A stretch of DNA of 5,918 nucleotides from positions 1-5,918 of the forward strand of contig CAILAO010000795.1 of assembly GCA_903832105.1 (NCBI GenBank), given 5' to 3'. Below the pieces are notes generated by a model that searched no databases, was not told where the DNA came from, and saw nothing but the letters and a program-made list of their open reading frames with translations. Below, piece by piece: positions 1-5,882 of this stretch (positions are counted from its first letter, which is position 1; every line of letters starts with the position of its first letter). The translations under genes and the position numbers were made by a program. This DNA is from an uncultured Pseudomonadota bacterium. Its GTDB lineage: Bacteria > Bdellovibrionota_B > Oligoflexia > Oligoflexales > CAILAO01.

Positions 1-2
1 CC

Positions 3-155
3 TGTCCCACCAATGAAAGTGCCGCATCGCGCCCTGTTCCTGAATTGATAGATGCTAGTTTTCGTAGTATGAAAGCACATGCGCTGCAGAAGAAACGTTT
101 AGGGAGTTTTGAAGAAGGCCCCTGTAACGTTCAATACTTTCAGTTGCGACCTTAG
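3..155 (+). CDS. C-terminal fragment of an upstream protein of unknown function (5' end outside the window)
   Basis: An open frame enters from the left edge and runs 50 codons to a TAG at 153-155. The translation starts CPTNESAASRPVPEL and ends with EEGPCNVQYFQLRP. Its composition is protein-like, with mixed charged and hydrophobic residues and two cysteines, and it has no low-complexity character. I do not recognise the family. The frame stays open through 109-155, where the frame of the next gene also happens to be open, so only one of the two is likely coding there. If this fragment is real, the next gene starts at 190, leaving a 34-nt gap, which suggests co-transcription. A chance open frame of 50 codons at the window edge cannot be excluded. 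Confidence 0.5.
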   Translation, partial: CPTNESAASRPVPELIDASFRSMKAHALQKKRLGSFEEGPCNVQYFQLRP

Positions 156-176
156 GGTCTATAACGTAACTGGCTT

Positions 177-192
177 GGGGAAATTTCCTATG
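177..192 (+). promoter_or_regulatory. Ribosome binding site that sets the start of the caspase-like gene
   Basis: GGGGA at 177-181 lies 8 nt upstream of the ATG at 190. It overlaps the perfect palindrome GGAAATTTCC (179-188) that ends just before the start codon. The site supports the ATG at 190 over the TTG at 109, whose nearest purine stretch (AGGGAG at 101-106) is only 2 nt away. The match to a Shine-Dalgarno sequence is moderate. Confidence 0.5.
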
Positions 193-1845
193 AAATTTTT
201 AAGAATGGTACTGTTTGCTTTTTTGTGGACCCAGCTTCCAGGTTCCCTTTCTGCGGTTGAAAAACATTCAGAAACAATAGTGTTAGCTGTTGCAGCTCCT
301 AGCTCCTACAATACCAAGTTAGGTCAACTCCAATATGCACCTTTTGATGCGAAGCGCTTTACAGATATCATGGTTAACGTGGGGTATGTTCCCGAAAACC
401 ACGTTGTTCTACTGGAAAACGGTTCGATCGGGGATCTTCTTGGCGCCTTTGAAACCGTCAAAACATCACTTAAAATGGATACCTGCAAAGAGTTTTGCGG
501 GCGTAAATTTATTTTTTACTATTCCGGACACGCTGATGAAAACGGGCTGCATTTAAGAGACGGGTTACTTTCGAAAAATGAGTTACATGAACTTTTATCA
601 TCAGTAACGGCCGATACGAAAGTCGCCATCCTTGATAGTTGTTTCTCGGGAGCATTGGTTCGCAAAGGGATCGAACCAGCTCCCCTCTTTGAACTTCCCA
701 AAGCTGAATTTGATGAACCGTCTGGATCGGTTTTTTTATCGGCAAGCTCTGAGAAGGAATTCGCTTATGAAAGTGTTGAATTAAAAGGAGGGCTTTTTAC
801 CCATCACCTCATTGCAGGACTTAGCGGTGCGGCGGATACATCGAACGACGGTATCGTCACAATCGATGAACTTTATCAGTATATTTATCGCGAAACAAAA
901 CTTTATGGCCTACTCTTTCCGAGTAAAAACGCCCAAACACCTGAATTTGTGTCTCATCTGGAAGGTCGCGGCGCAATCGCCCTTTCGTTTCCTGCAGAGA
1001 CAAGTTCGAAACTTCTCCTCGAAAGTGACATTGCGGGGCAAATCTCACTCGCATCAAAGAATGGCATTCGATTGTTTCATGCAGATAAGCCGCTCGGAGT
1101 GAAAAAAACGTTGCAGATTCCGCCAGGTCAATACACGGTCACTGTCAATCAAGGGCACCGCGTTGGAAAAGGTGACATCGAACTACAACCAAAGAGATAT
1201 GCGATGCTAAAGGGAAAAGCTTTGGAGTGGCAGGATTATACCATGCCAGTCATGAAAAAAGGTGTCGCTGGAGGAGGAGACTCTCAGACGCTTAAGGTGT
1301 TTTTAGGAAGGCAAGGCGGTTTAGCCAAAAATCAGACGCCAGGTCCCCGACTCGAAATCGGGCTTGGGCGCGATCTTGTGCAACTTGGCCCCTTTTGGCT
1401 CAGCGTGTCAGGATCACTTGGTTATTACGATTTGATTATGAGAGATGGAAATGATTGGGCCAGTACACAGGGATTGACCTTGCTCGGAACGCCAATAGCA
1501 TATTATCTCGTCCGTGGAGAGAACATCATACAAAAGTTGGGTCTTCTCGCTGGAATGGGCGGAGCTTTCCAAGTCCAGAAGTGGCACTATGCTGATACTC
1601 TGCAAAGTTTTTATGTCACTCAACAAGGGTACTACGAAGGTCCTCAAGAAACCTCAAAAACGCTTAAGGCGAGCTTGCCAATGCTCTCGTTCGGGGCGTT
1701 TTACGATGCCAGATGGGGGGATCAAAATCTTTGGTGGGGCCTCGAAGTAAGACGCGAGATTCTCTTCGCGCATGATCTCGATGCCGGATCGAGAACCCTA
1801 TATGCAAACGTCATTGGATTAAACATAAAATATGAAAAGGAGTGA
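190..1845 (+). CDS. Exported caspase-like (C14/metacaspase-type) peptidase with a C-terminal beta-barrel-like region
   Basis: Predicted cysteine peptidase of the caspase fold, acting in the periplasm or at the outer membrane. Starting at 190 gives 551 residues. Residues 1-22 form a signal peptide (MKFLRM, hydrophobic core, SLSA, then VEK). The caspase-type domain spans about 29-262. It has the catalytic His in YYSGHAD (H114), the catalytic Cys in LDSCFSG (C151) and the late motif GGLFTHHL followed by NDGIVTIDELYQYI (about 219-232), common in bacterial caspase homologues. A beta-rich linker follows (about 265-355), with PPGQYTVTV at 311-319 resembling PEGA/carboxypeptidase-regulatory-like domains. 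Residues about 365-551 are a series of amphipathic, Gly- and aromatic-rich strands ending in GLNIKYEKE, consistent with a small outer-membrane barrel. The TTG at 109 is rejected because it would bury the signal peptide and overlap the upstream frame. The dyad and signal peptide are seen; activity and the barrel are inferred. Confidence 0.9.
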   Translation: MKFLRMVLFAFLWTQLPGSLSAVEKHSETIVLAVAAPSSYNTKLGQLQYAPFDAKRFTDIMVNVGYVPENHVVLLENGSIGDLLGAFETVKTSLKMDTCKEFCGRKFIFYYSGHADENGLHLRDGLLSKNELHELLSSVTADTKVAILDSCFSGALVRKGIEPAPLFELPKAEFDEPSGSVFLSASSEKEFAYESVELKGGLFTHHLIAGLSGAADTSNDGIVTIDELYQYIYRETKLYGLLFPSKNAQTPEFVSHLEGRGAIALSFPAETSSKLLLESDIAGQISLASKNGIRLFHADKPLGVKKTLQIPPGQYTVTVNQGHRVGKGDIELQPKRYAMLKGKALEWQDYTMPVMKKGVAGGGDSQTLKVFLGRQGGLAKNQTPGPRLEIGLGRDLVQLGPFWLSVSGSLGYYDLIMRDGNDWASTQGLTLLGTPIAYYLVRGENIIQKLGLLAGMGGAFQVQKWHYADTLQSFYVTQQGYYEGPQETSKTLKASLPMLSFGAFYDARWGDQNLWWGLEVRREILFAHDLDAGSRTLYANVIGLNIKYEKE

Positions 1846-1855
1846 TCTCCTCATG
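1838..1855 (+). promoter_or_regulatory. Shine-Dalgarno inside a small hairpin, with the upstream stop codon in the loop
   Basis: AGGAG (1838-1842) is a strong Shine-Dalgarno sequence 10 nt upstream of the ATG at 1853. It is perfectly complementary to CTCCT (1847-1851), giving a 5-bp stem with loop TGAT. The TGA of the preceding gene (1843-1845) is the first three bases of that loop. A ribosome terminating there would open the stem, so the arrangement suits translational coupling of the lipoprotein to the caspase-like gene. The pairing is visible; the coupling is inferred. The site also decides the start at 1853 rather than 1832. Confidence 0.55.
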
Positions 1856-3268
1856 TCATCAAAAGTCGGCGTAATACTTTTTTTTGTGCTTATTCCATGC
1901 TTATTTCAGGGAACTGGTTGTGGCGAGATGTCACTTGATGGCAAAAAGCGTGCTCAGGAAATCTTGCTCACCCCCACGGAGCCAAGACTCCGCGAAGAGG
2001 TCACGCCCGAAGGAATTCGCATTTTTAAAGGAGAGATCACAGAGCCTTTGACCATCAAGGAAGGCGATCAAGTCATTTTCGCGAGTGAAAGCGAAGCCCC
2101 TGGACTCAAGCAACCAGTGTTTAACGGAGCATTTACCGTTGAAGCCGGCGCTCATCTGCAAGGGGGGGCTCAGTTTAACTCGTCTTTGGTTTTGAAGGGC
2201 ACTAAAGAAAAACCTATTACTTGGGCGATGAATCAAGAACAAGCGGCAAAGGCAGGAGATGTCAAATGGGATTGGGTTGTTTTTTCAGGGGAGACCACCT
2301 TGCTTTTGCAGTTGAATAAAGATGCATTTTCCCTCATCAAAAACACCCGTTTTTTATCGACTCGCCTCTCGTTTGTCCCGGTACAAGAAAGTCAATTAAG
2401 GGTTTCTCGTTCTGAATTCGTCGATAGCCACCTTCTTCTTTCTTCCGATGGTGACGGAGTTGCAGGAACGACCGCGCAAGAACCACGTTTTACCGTCGAT
2501 CATTCGAAGTTTACGAGATCAATTGTTCACACGGTGTCCGAGCCAAAAAGTCTCTCCGTTCGCATGTTCGCCAATAACTTCGGTGAGGTTAATAAGGAAG
2601 CTTTGACTCAAAGCCCAATTCCGTATTTTGGGGGATATGGTTTAGGACAATGCGAACCCAATATGACGTCTATTGTTTCTGAAAACTTTTTTGCAGTTTT
2701 GTCAGGGATTCGAAATTATTGTTCCACAATGGCTCTTGGTATGACATACATTCAAGATCCTTTCCCATCAGGCCCAGGATCTGAAGACGACCTCATTTTT
2801 TTAAATGGCGCCGGCGGACAGGGTGCTCGCGTTACAATCAACTCGGCATTTCCTAATTGGATGCAAGGCGCCGATCCCAAAGATTTTTTCCTTGGAAGTT
2901 GGGCTTATTCCATTGTGGAAAATTTTATTTTTAACAGTAATAAGAAGTATGTTTTTGATCCAAAAAGTCATGAAGATGTGAATTTGAAGCTTTTTGTTGG
3001 CGATGTTCAAGGGTGTGTGGAACACGCTACTGAACTCACCCAAAGTGTGTGGCTTGAGTGCGGCGCGAATGCTTTTACTATTGACTATGAATTATCGGTA
3101 TTATCAGGGGATGAAAAGCTGACTTCATTTTCATTTCGCGAGACTTTTTTAACGCTGAAGAGTAGCTCGTTCTATCCAAAATTTAAAGTTCCAGTTGATA
3201 TTTTACTCAGGGAAATGATCACTGAGGGCTATTTAGCTGAAATTCCTATTCATACGCCTTATTATTAG
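1853..3268 (+). CDS. Predicted lipoprotein with a beta-helix-like body and a C-terminal TPYY domain
   Basis: Unrecognised secreted protein, 471 residues from the ATG at 1853. The N-terminus has Lys4, a hydrophobic core (VGVILFFVLIPCLF) and GTGC with a candidate lipidated Cys23; the lipobox is imperfect because -3 is Gly. Residues about 45-300 are rich in short beta-strands. Repeated strand-turn units contain a Phe in similar contexts (F167, F189, F220, F243, spaced 22-31 residues, e.g. RSEFVDS and HSKFTRS), as in right-handed parallel beta-helix proteins. No catalytic signature was seen, so it is more likely structural or binding than enzymatic. The last ~94 residues form a separate domain with GDVQGC (Cys388), Cys403 and the terminus EIPIHTPYY, matching the end of the 3599-4219 product. 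It starts 7 nt after the caspase-like gene and is probably co-translated with it. Its TAG stop is formed partly by the first base of the inserted foldback element. ATG 1832 is an alternative start (478 residues) with a weaker ribosome site. Confidence 0.8.
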   Translation: MSSKVGVILFFVLIPCLFQGTGCGEMSLDGKKRAQEILLTPTEPRLREEVTPEGIRIFKGEITEPLTIKEGDQVIFASESEAPGLKQPVFNGAFTVEAGAHLQGGAQFNSSLVLKGTKEKPITWAMNQEQAAKAGDVKWDWVVFSGETTLLLQLNKDAFSLIKNTRFLSTRLSFVPVQESQLRVSRSEFVDSHLLLSSDGDGVAGTTAQEPRFTVDHSKFTRSIVHTVSEPKSLSVRMFANNFGEVNKEALTQSPIPYFGGYGLGQCEPNMTSIVSENFFAVLSGIRNYCSTMALGMTYIQDPFPSGPGSEDDLIFLNGAGGQGARVTINSAFPNWMQGADPKDFFLGSWAYSIVENFIFNSNKKYVFDPKSHEDVNLKLFVGDVQGCVEHATELTQSVWLECGANAFTIDYELSVLSGDEKLTSFSFRETFLTLKSSSFYPKFKVPVDILLREMITEGYLAEIPIHTPYY

Positions 3269-3281
3269 GGTGTGTACTCAA
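3262..3281 (+). repeat. Left inverted repeat of the foldback element, including flanking bases
   Basis: Twenty bases, TTATTA followed by GGGTGTGTACTCAA, match the reverse complement of 3486-3505 at 19 of 20 positions. The single difference (T3271 opposite G3496) becomes a G-U pair in RNA. The outer six bases (TTATTA/TAATAA) may be part of the element or a palindromic target context. The arm overlaps the last codons and stop of the upstream lipoprotein gene. Confidence 0.85.
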
Positions 3282-3499
3282 TTTAGAATCGTAGACGTCG
3301 ACTTCTGCTTACTCTTGAGGCATAAACGTGATCTTTTCTCTGAAACTTTAGCTTTCTCGCCAAGATCTTCAACTAATTCACGACAAAGCCAGTTGGCCAA
3401 GATAAAGTTCTCCGAAAGAGATCATGATTAGGCCGCAAGATGATGACGACGACTAAGTCTAAGCACTAGAACGGTTTCGAGCTAGTTGAGTACACGCCC
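3268..3499. mobile_element. 232-bp foldback MITE-like element inserted at TA in a stop codon
   Basis: The ends are GGGTGTGTACTCAA (3268-3281) and TTGAGTACACGCCC (3486-3499), inverted copies differing at one position. TA flanks both sides (3266-3267 and 3500-3501) and fits a TA target duplication, as made by IS630/Tc1-mariner-type transposases. The interior is also an imperfect palindrome: 3313-3350 pairs with 3403-3440 at 27 of 38 positions, TGCTTA (3306-3311) pairs with TAAGCA (3460-3465), and CAACT (3370-3374) with AGTTG (3391-3395). The right arm carries an extra segment at about 3441-3459. No convincing reading frame lies inside, so it is non-autonomous. Neisseria Correia elements and pneumococcal RUP are known elements of comparable design. 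The family assignment is inference; no homologous copy could be checked. Confidence 0.7.
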
Positions 3500-3505
3500 T
3501 AATAA
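3486..3505 (+). repeat. Right inverted repeat of the foldback element, including flanking bases
   Basis: TTGAGTACACGCCC followed by TAATAA is the partner of the arm at 3262-3281 (19 of 20 positions). An A-rich stretch (3501-3518) follows immediately. It would give a U-run only on the minus strand, so the stem is not a classical terminator for + strand transcripts. Confidence 0.85.
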
Positions 3506-3586
3506 AAATTAAAAAAAATCGTCATGTCACATTTTTTCCCTCTTGTTCGTTTAAGTCATGTTGCCTTCAATAAACTCGATTTAAAC
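3502..3586 (+). promoter_or_regulatory. AT-rich intergenic stretch that may hold a promoter for the small lipoprotein
   Basis: These bases lie between the foldback element and the ribosome site of the next gene. They contain an A-rich tract resembling an UP element. They also contain a weak pair, TTGTTC (3543-3548) and TTCAAT (3566-3571), spaced 17 nt apart. Neither box is a good sigma70 match. A promoter here would be useful because the element interrupts the operon, but the sequence does not demonstrate one. Confidence 0.2.
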
Positions 3587-3601
3587 AGGAGGGATTTTAT
3601 G
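3587..3601 (+). promoter_or_regulatory. Strong ribosome binding site with a triple ATG start
   Basis: AGGAGGG (3587-3593) lies 5, 8 and 11 nt ahead of three consecutive in-frame ATG codons (3599, 3602, 3605). It is the best Shine-Dalgarno sequence in the window and rules out the in-frame ATG at 3524. Which of the three ATGs dominates cannot be told. The first is annotated, although the second has the more usual spacing. Confidence 0.8.
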
Positions 3602-4219
3602 ATGATGACTAGAAAAAGTTTCTTAGTTGTAAAAGGGATGATGTTTTTGGGTTTTCTACTTATCTGGGTGGTTAGTTGTGGAAGTGTGCAAGAAGACCTC
3701 AAAGCAATGCGTGGAGATGAAGACCACGGGAAAAGTGGAACGGAGCTTCTTTTGAAGGGTTCTGAAGCTAGTAACCCGGTGGAATATTCGGTTCAAAATC
3801 TTCTTCCAAGTCTATATTCTTATGACGGAGGGTACAGCTCTATTTCTAACGAAGAAGTCCAGAAGATGGCCGAAGCGGCACTTGCTGAGAAAATCCGGCA
3901 GACTGGGCTGATTCCAACCGAAATTGCCGAGTTTTTTAAATTTGAACTTATTTTGAATGATCTAGAGGGATGTGACGAACTCAGCACCAGTACGGAATTC
4001 ATTCGATGCGAAGGCTCTTTTAGCTTCAAAGTCACGTTAACGGCAACAGCTGGGCCTGATATCCTCGATACAGTGACGCGCGATGTGTATATCCAACGGT
4101 TGGAAAAATCACAGTTCAAAAGACGCCTTCGTTGGACGATTAACCTTCTAATCGATATAATGATCGAAAACGGAACGCTTGAGGAGATGGGAATCCATAT
4201 TGAAACGCCTTACTACTAA
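3599..4219 (+). CDS. Small predicted lipoprotein consisting mainly of the C-terminal TPYY domain
   Basis: Unrecognised protein, 206 residues. The N-terminus is basic (TRKS), then a hydrophobic stretch (MMFLGFLLIWVV) ending in the good lipobox VVSC, with lipidated Cys27 expected. A short hydrophilic linker follows (about 28-55). Residues about 75-110 look helical (NEEVQKMAEAALAEKI). The last ~94 residues correspond to the C-terminal domain of the lipoprotein at 1853-3268. FELILNDLEGC (Cys125) matches LKLFVGDVQGC, a second Cys follows (Cys137), then a Leu/Ile-rich helix (LLIDIMIENGTLEEM) and the terminus TPYY. From the first Cys to the C-terminus there are 81 residues here and 83 in the other protein. 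The cysteines could form a disulfide in the periplasm. The next gene starts 24 nt downstream, so co-transcription with the glycan ligase is likely. Lipidation is well supported; function is unknown. Confidence 0.85.
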   Translation: MMMTRKSFLVVKGMMFLGFLLIWVVSCGSVQEDLKAMRGDEDHGKSGTELLLKGSEASNPVEYSVQNLLPSLYSYDGGYSSISNEEVQKMAEAALAEKIRQTGLIPTEIAEFFKFELILNDLEGCDELSTSTEFIRCEGSFSFKVTLTATAGPDILDTVTRDVYIQRLEKSQFKRRLRWTINLLIDIMIENGTLEEMGIHIETPYY

Positions 4220-4243
4220 CATTTACCGTTAGAGCTTAATTGA

Positions 4244-5809
4244 ATGTTAAAACGATTAAAAACCTTGTTAGAAGCGCCGCTCATCGCGACGCTTTCTTTT
4301 ATTGGTATTCCTCTCCTCGTCATACCGGCATTTCTTGACTACGCTGAAGAAGCAAAGTCGCTCGCCATTTTTGCAGTTATTGTCTTATTTGGTGCCTGGA
4401 CCTCACTTAATGCGGCCTTTGCACAAAAGATCCTTTGGACTCTTAAGGGATCCAGGGTTCGAACTTTCGCACTATTTTTGCTTTTGTTCGTGACTTCTTT
4501 CGTAAGCTTTAGCCAGTCACCGCATCCTTTAACCGGGCTTCAAGTGTTAAGAAATGACTTTCTACCTATTTTGGCGGCTTGCTTTTTAGGGATGATACTT
4601 CGGCCGAAAGATGTTTTAAGACTTCTTTTCTGCGGAGCTACGCTTATCGGAGTTCTTGGGATTTTTCAAATTATCTTTGACTTCCAGGGTCTTACGCCAT
4701 CATCAGATCCCGGACAGTTTCCTGGAGTCACCTTTGGCAATCGTGGGCTTGCGTCACTTTTTGTCGCGTTGGGTATCGTGCCAGGAGCCTTGCTACTTAA
4801 AGAGCAAATTGGCAATACAAAAGTGAGGCTTTTGGTGGCCCTTGGCCTTCTTATTCAATGCAGCTTCATCTTGCTAACAATGACGCGTTCTGTATGGTTT
4901 GGAACCATCACAGCATTATGTGTTTGGTGGTTCTTCGGTCGCGGCACTACCAGCAAAGTTGATTCATCAAATACTACGAGGATTTTTACGATCAAGAGAA
5001 AGCGATTTTTTGTCCTTGCGGGACTCATTGGCTTCGTCGTCCTTCTTGGTCTTCTAGCTTTGATTATGGTTTCAAACGAAAATCTTCTTATTTTGTTAGA
5101 GCATCGGTTCAGCGCCCAAAACTGGATCAATAATCCGAGGCTTCTCATTTGGGGTGCCGCTTTCAGACAAATGACGTCTGCTTCCGTTACAGATGTCCTT
5201 TTTGGTCTTGGTCCTGGTGCCTTTCAGGTGTTATCGATGACGTGGCTATCAAGTGCCGGAGAGATGGGGCGTTACTTTCAATACGCACATAATGACTTTC
5301 TTGAAATCTGCGTTGAATATGGGCTTGTCGGCTTTTTACTCAGAATAGCATTGATTGGTATAGGTATTAATTGGCTTATTCGTTTTTTTCGCGAAGGTTA
5401 TGAACGCGAGACATGTATCGTTTGCCTAAGCCAATGTTTCTTGATTCTTGTAACATGTTTCTTTTTTTATCCCTTAAGACTCCCTTTTTTTTCTACACAA
5501 CTAATTCTCTTTCTAGTCCTGGTTCCCTTAAGACGCTGCTATAGCAAAACTCCAGTGACGCCCTTTTTTATGCGACGGAAAGTCCTTTTCTTGGTTCGCA
5601 CCTTCGTCATGGTTACTTCCATGCTGCTTCTTGGAGTTATAATACAGCGGGCAAGAGTTGAGATCTTGATGAGGGAATATGTGAAAGAAAGAAGGCCGTA
5701 TATCGTTAAACGTTACGAGCAACAAGAACTGTCGCAGCGGCTTCGGTACATTCCCGCGCCGTACGTTTACTATCAACTCACCGTTCCAGAACGGTTAAAG
5801 AAACGCTAA
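4244..5809 (+). CDS. O-antigen ligase/polymerase-like (Wzy_C family) inner-membrane protein
   Basis: Predicted polytopic inner-membrane glycosyltransferase of the WaaL/Wzy superfamily. These proteins transfer or polymerise undecaprenyl-linked glycans on the periplasmic side. It has 521 residues and about 12-13 hydrophobic segments. The family signature is visible. LLTMTRSVWFG contains the conserved Arg (R215). A large periplasmic loop begins with RLLIWGAAF (R299), continues with GLGPGAF (321-327) and carries AHNDFLEICVEYGLVGF with the conserved His (H349). After the last hydrophobic segment (about 447-468) a basic C-terminal tail of about 50 residues extends beyond the usual length of the family. 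The start at 4244 has only a weak ribosome site (AGAG at 4231-4234), so translation may depend on coupling with the lipoprotein 24 nt upstream. Ligase, polymerase and protein-glycosylation roles cannot be separated by sequence alone, so no gene symbol is given. Confidence 0.88.
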   Translation: MLKRLKTLLEAPLIATLSFIGIPLLVIPAFLDYAEEAKSLAIFAVIVLFGAWTSLNAAFAQKILWTLKGSRVRTFALFLLLFVTSFVSFSQSPHPLTGLQVLRNDFLPILAACFLGMILRPKDVLRLLFCGATLIGVLGIFQIIFDFQGLTPSSDPGQFPGVTFGNRGLASLFVALGIVPGALLLKEQIGNTKVRLLVALGLLIQCSFILLTMTRSVWFGTITALCVWWFFGRGTTSKVDSSNTTRIFTIKRKRFFVLAGLIGFVVLLGLLALIMVSNENLLILLEHRFSAQNWINNPRLLIWGAAFRQMTSASVTDVLFGLGPGAFQVLSMTWLSSAGEMGRYFQYAHNDFLEICVEYGLVGFLLRIALIGIGINWLIRFFREGYERETCIVCLSQCFLILVTCFFFYPLRLPFFSTQLILFLVLVPLRRCYSKTPVTPFFMRRKVLFLVRTFVMVTSMLLLGVIIQRARVEILMREYVKERRPYIVKRYEQQELSQRLRYIPAPYVYYQLTVPERLKKR

Positions 5810-5882
5810 GAGATCTCAATTTGAAGATCAATCAACTCCATTTTTTTTACTAACATGTATACTGAAGGGCACAGGGTTAGGG
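5810..5882 (+). promoter_or_regulatory. Short intergenic region with a possible -10 box and a weak hairpin/T-tract
   Basis: GATCT...AGATC (within 5813-5830) can form a 5-bp stem with an 8-nt loop. A T8 run (5841-5848) follows 10-11 nt later, which is too far for a normal intrinsic terminator. TATACT at 5858-5863 matches a sigma70 -10 box at 5 of 6 positions, but no convincing -35 lies at the right distance. Either a weak promoter for the next gene or simple read-through is possible. Confidence 0.25.

Noticed and set aside
109..189. TTG start at 109 extending the caspase-like gene by 27 codons
   Set aside because: It would place 27 residues ahead of a clear signal peptide, its purine stretch is only 2 nt away, and the segment overlaps the C-terminal frame of an upstream gene. 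The ATG at 190 has a better-spaced ribosome site.
509..1057. Minus-strand and alternative-frame open frames within the caspase-like gene
   Set aside because: They lie entirely inside a well-supported coding frame and show no recognisable protein features or plausible ribosome sites.
1832..1852. ATG at 1832 as start of the beta-helix lipoprotein
   Set aside because: It lacks a good ribosome site, whereas AGGAG at 1838-1842 is well placed for the ATG at 1853. It remains possible because either start gives a lipoprotein-like N-terminus.
2801..3043. Minus-strand open frame opposite the lipoprotein gene
   Set aside because: It is antisense to a clear coding frame and shows no recognisable domain, so a chance frame is the simplest explanation.
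3282..3485. Transposase gene or CRISPR/tRNA inside the foldback element
   Set aside because: No long frame, no regularly spaced direct repeats and no cloverleaf were found. The only structure is inverted complementarity.
3262..3518. The inverted repeat as an intrinsic terminator
   Set aside because: The arms are about 200 nt apart and the right arm is followed by an A-rich tract rather than a T-run on the + strand. TA flanks and the stop-codon position fit a mobile element better.
3524..3598. ATG at 3524 as start of the small lipoprotein
   Set aside because: AGGAGGG directly precedes the ATG at 3599, and starting there gives a normal lipoprotein signal peptide. The extra 25 residues would hide it.
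5813..5848. Intrinsic terminator after the ligase gene
   Set aside because: The 5-bp stem is weak and separated from the T8 run by more than 10 nt. I would not annotate it as a terminator.
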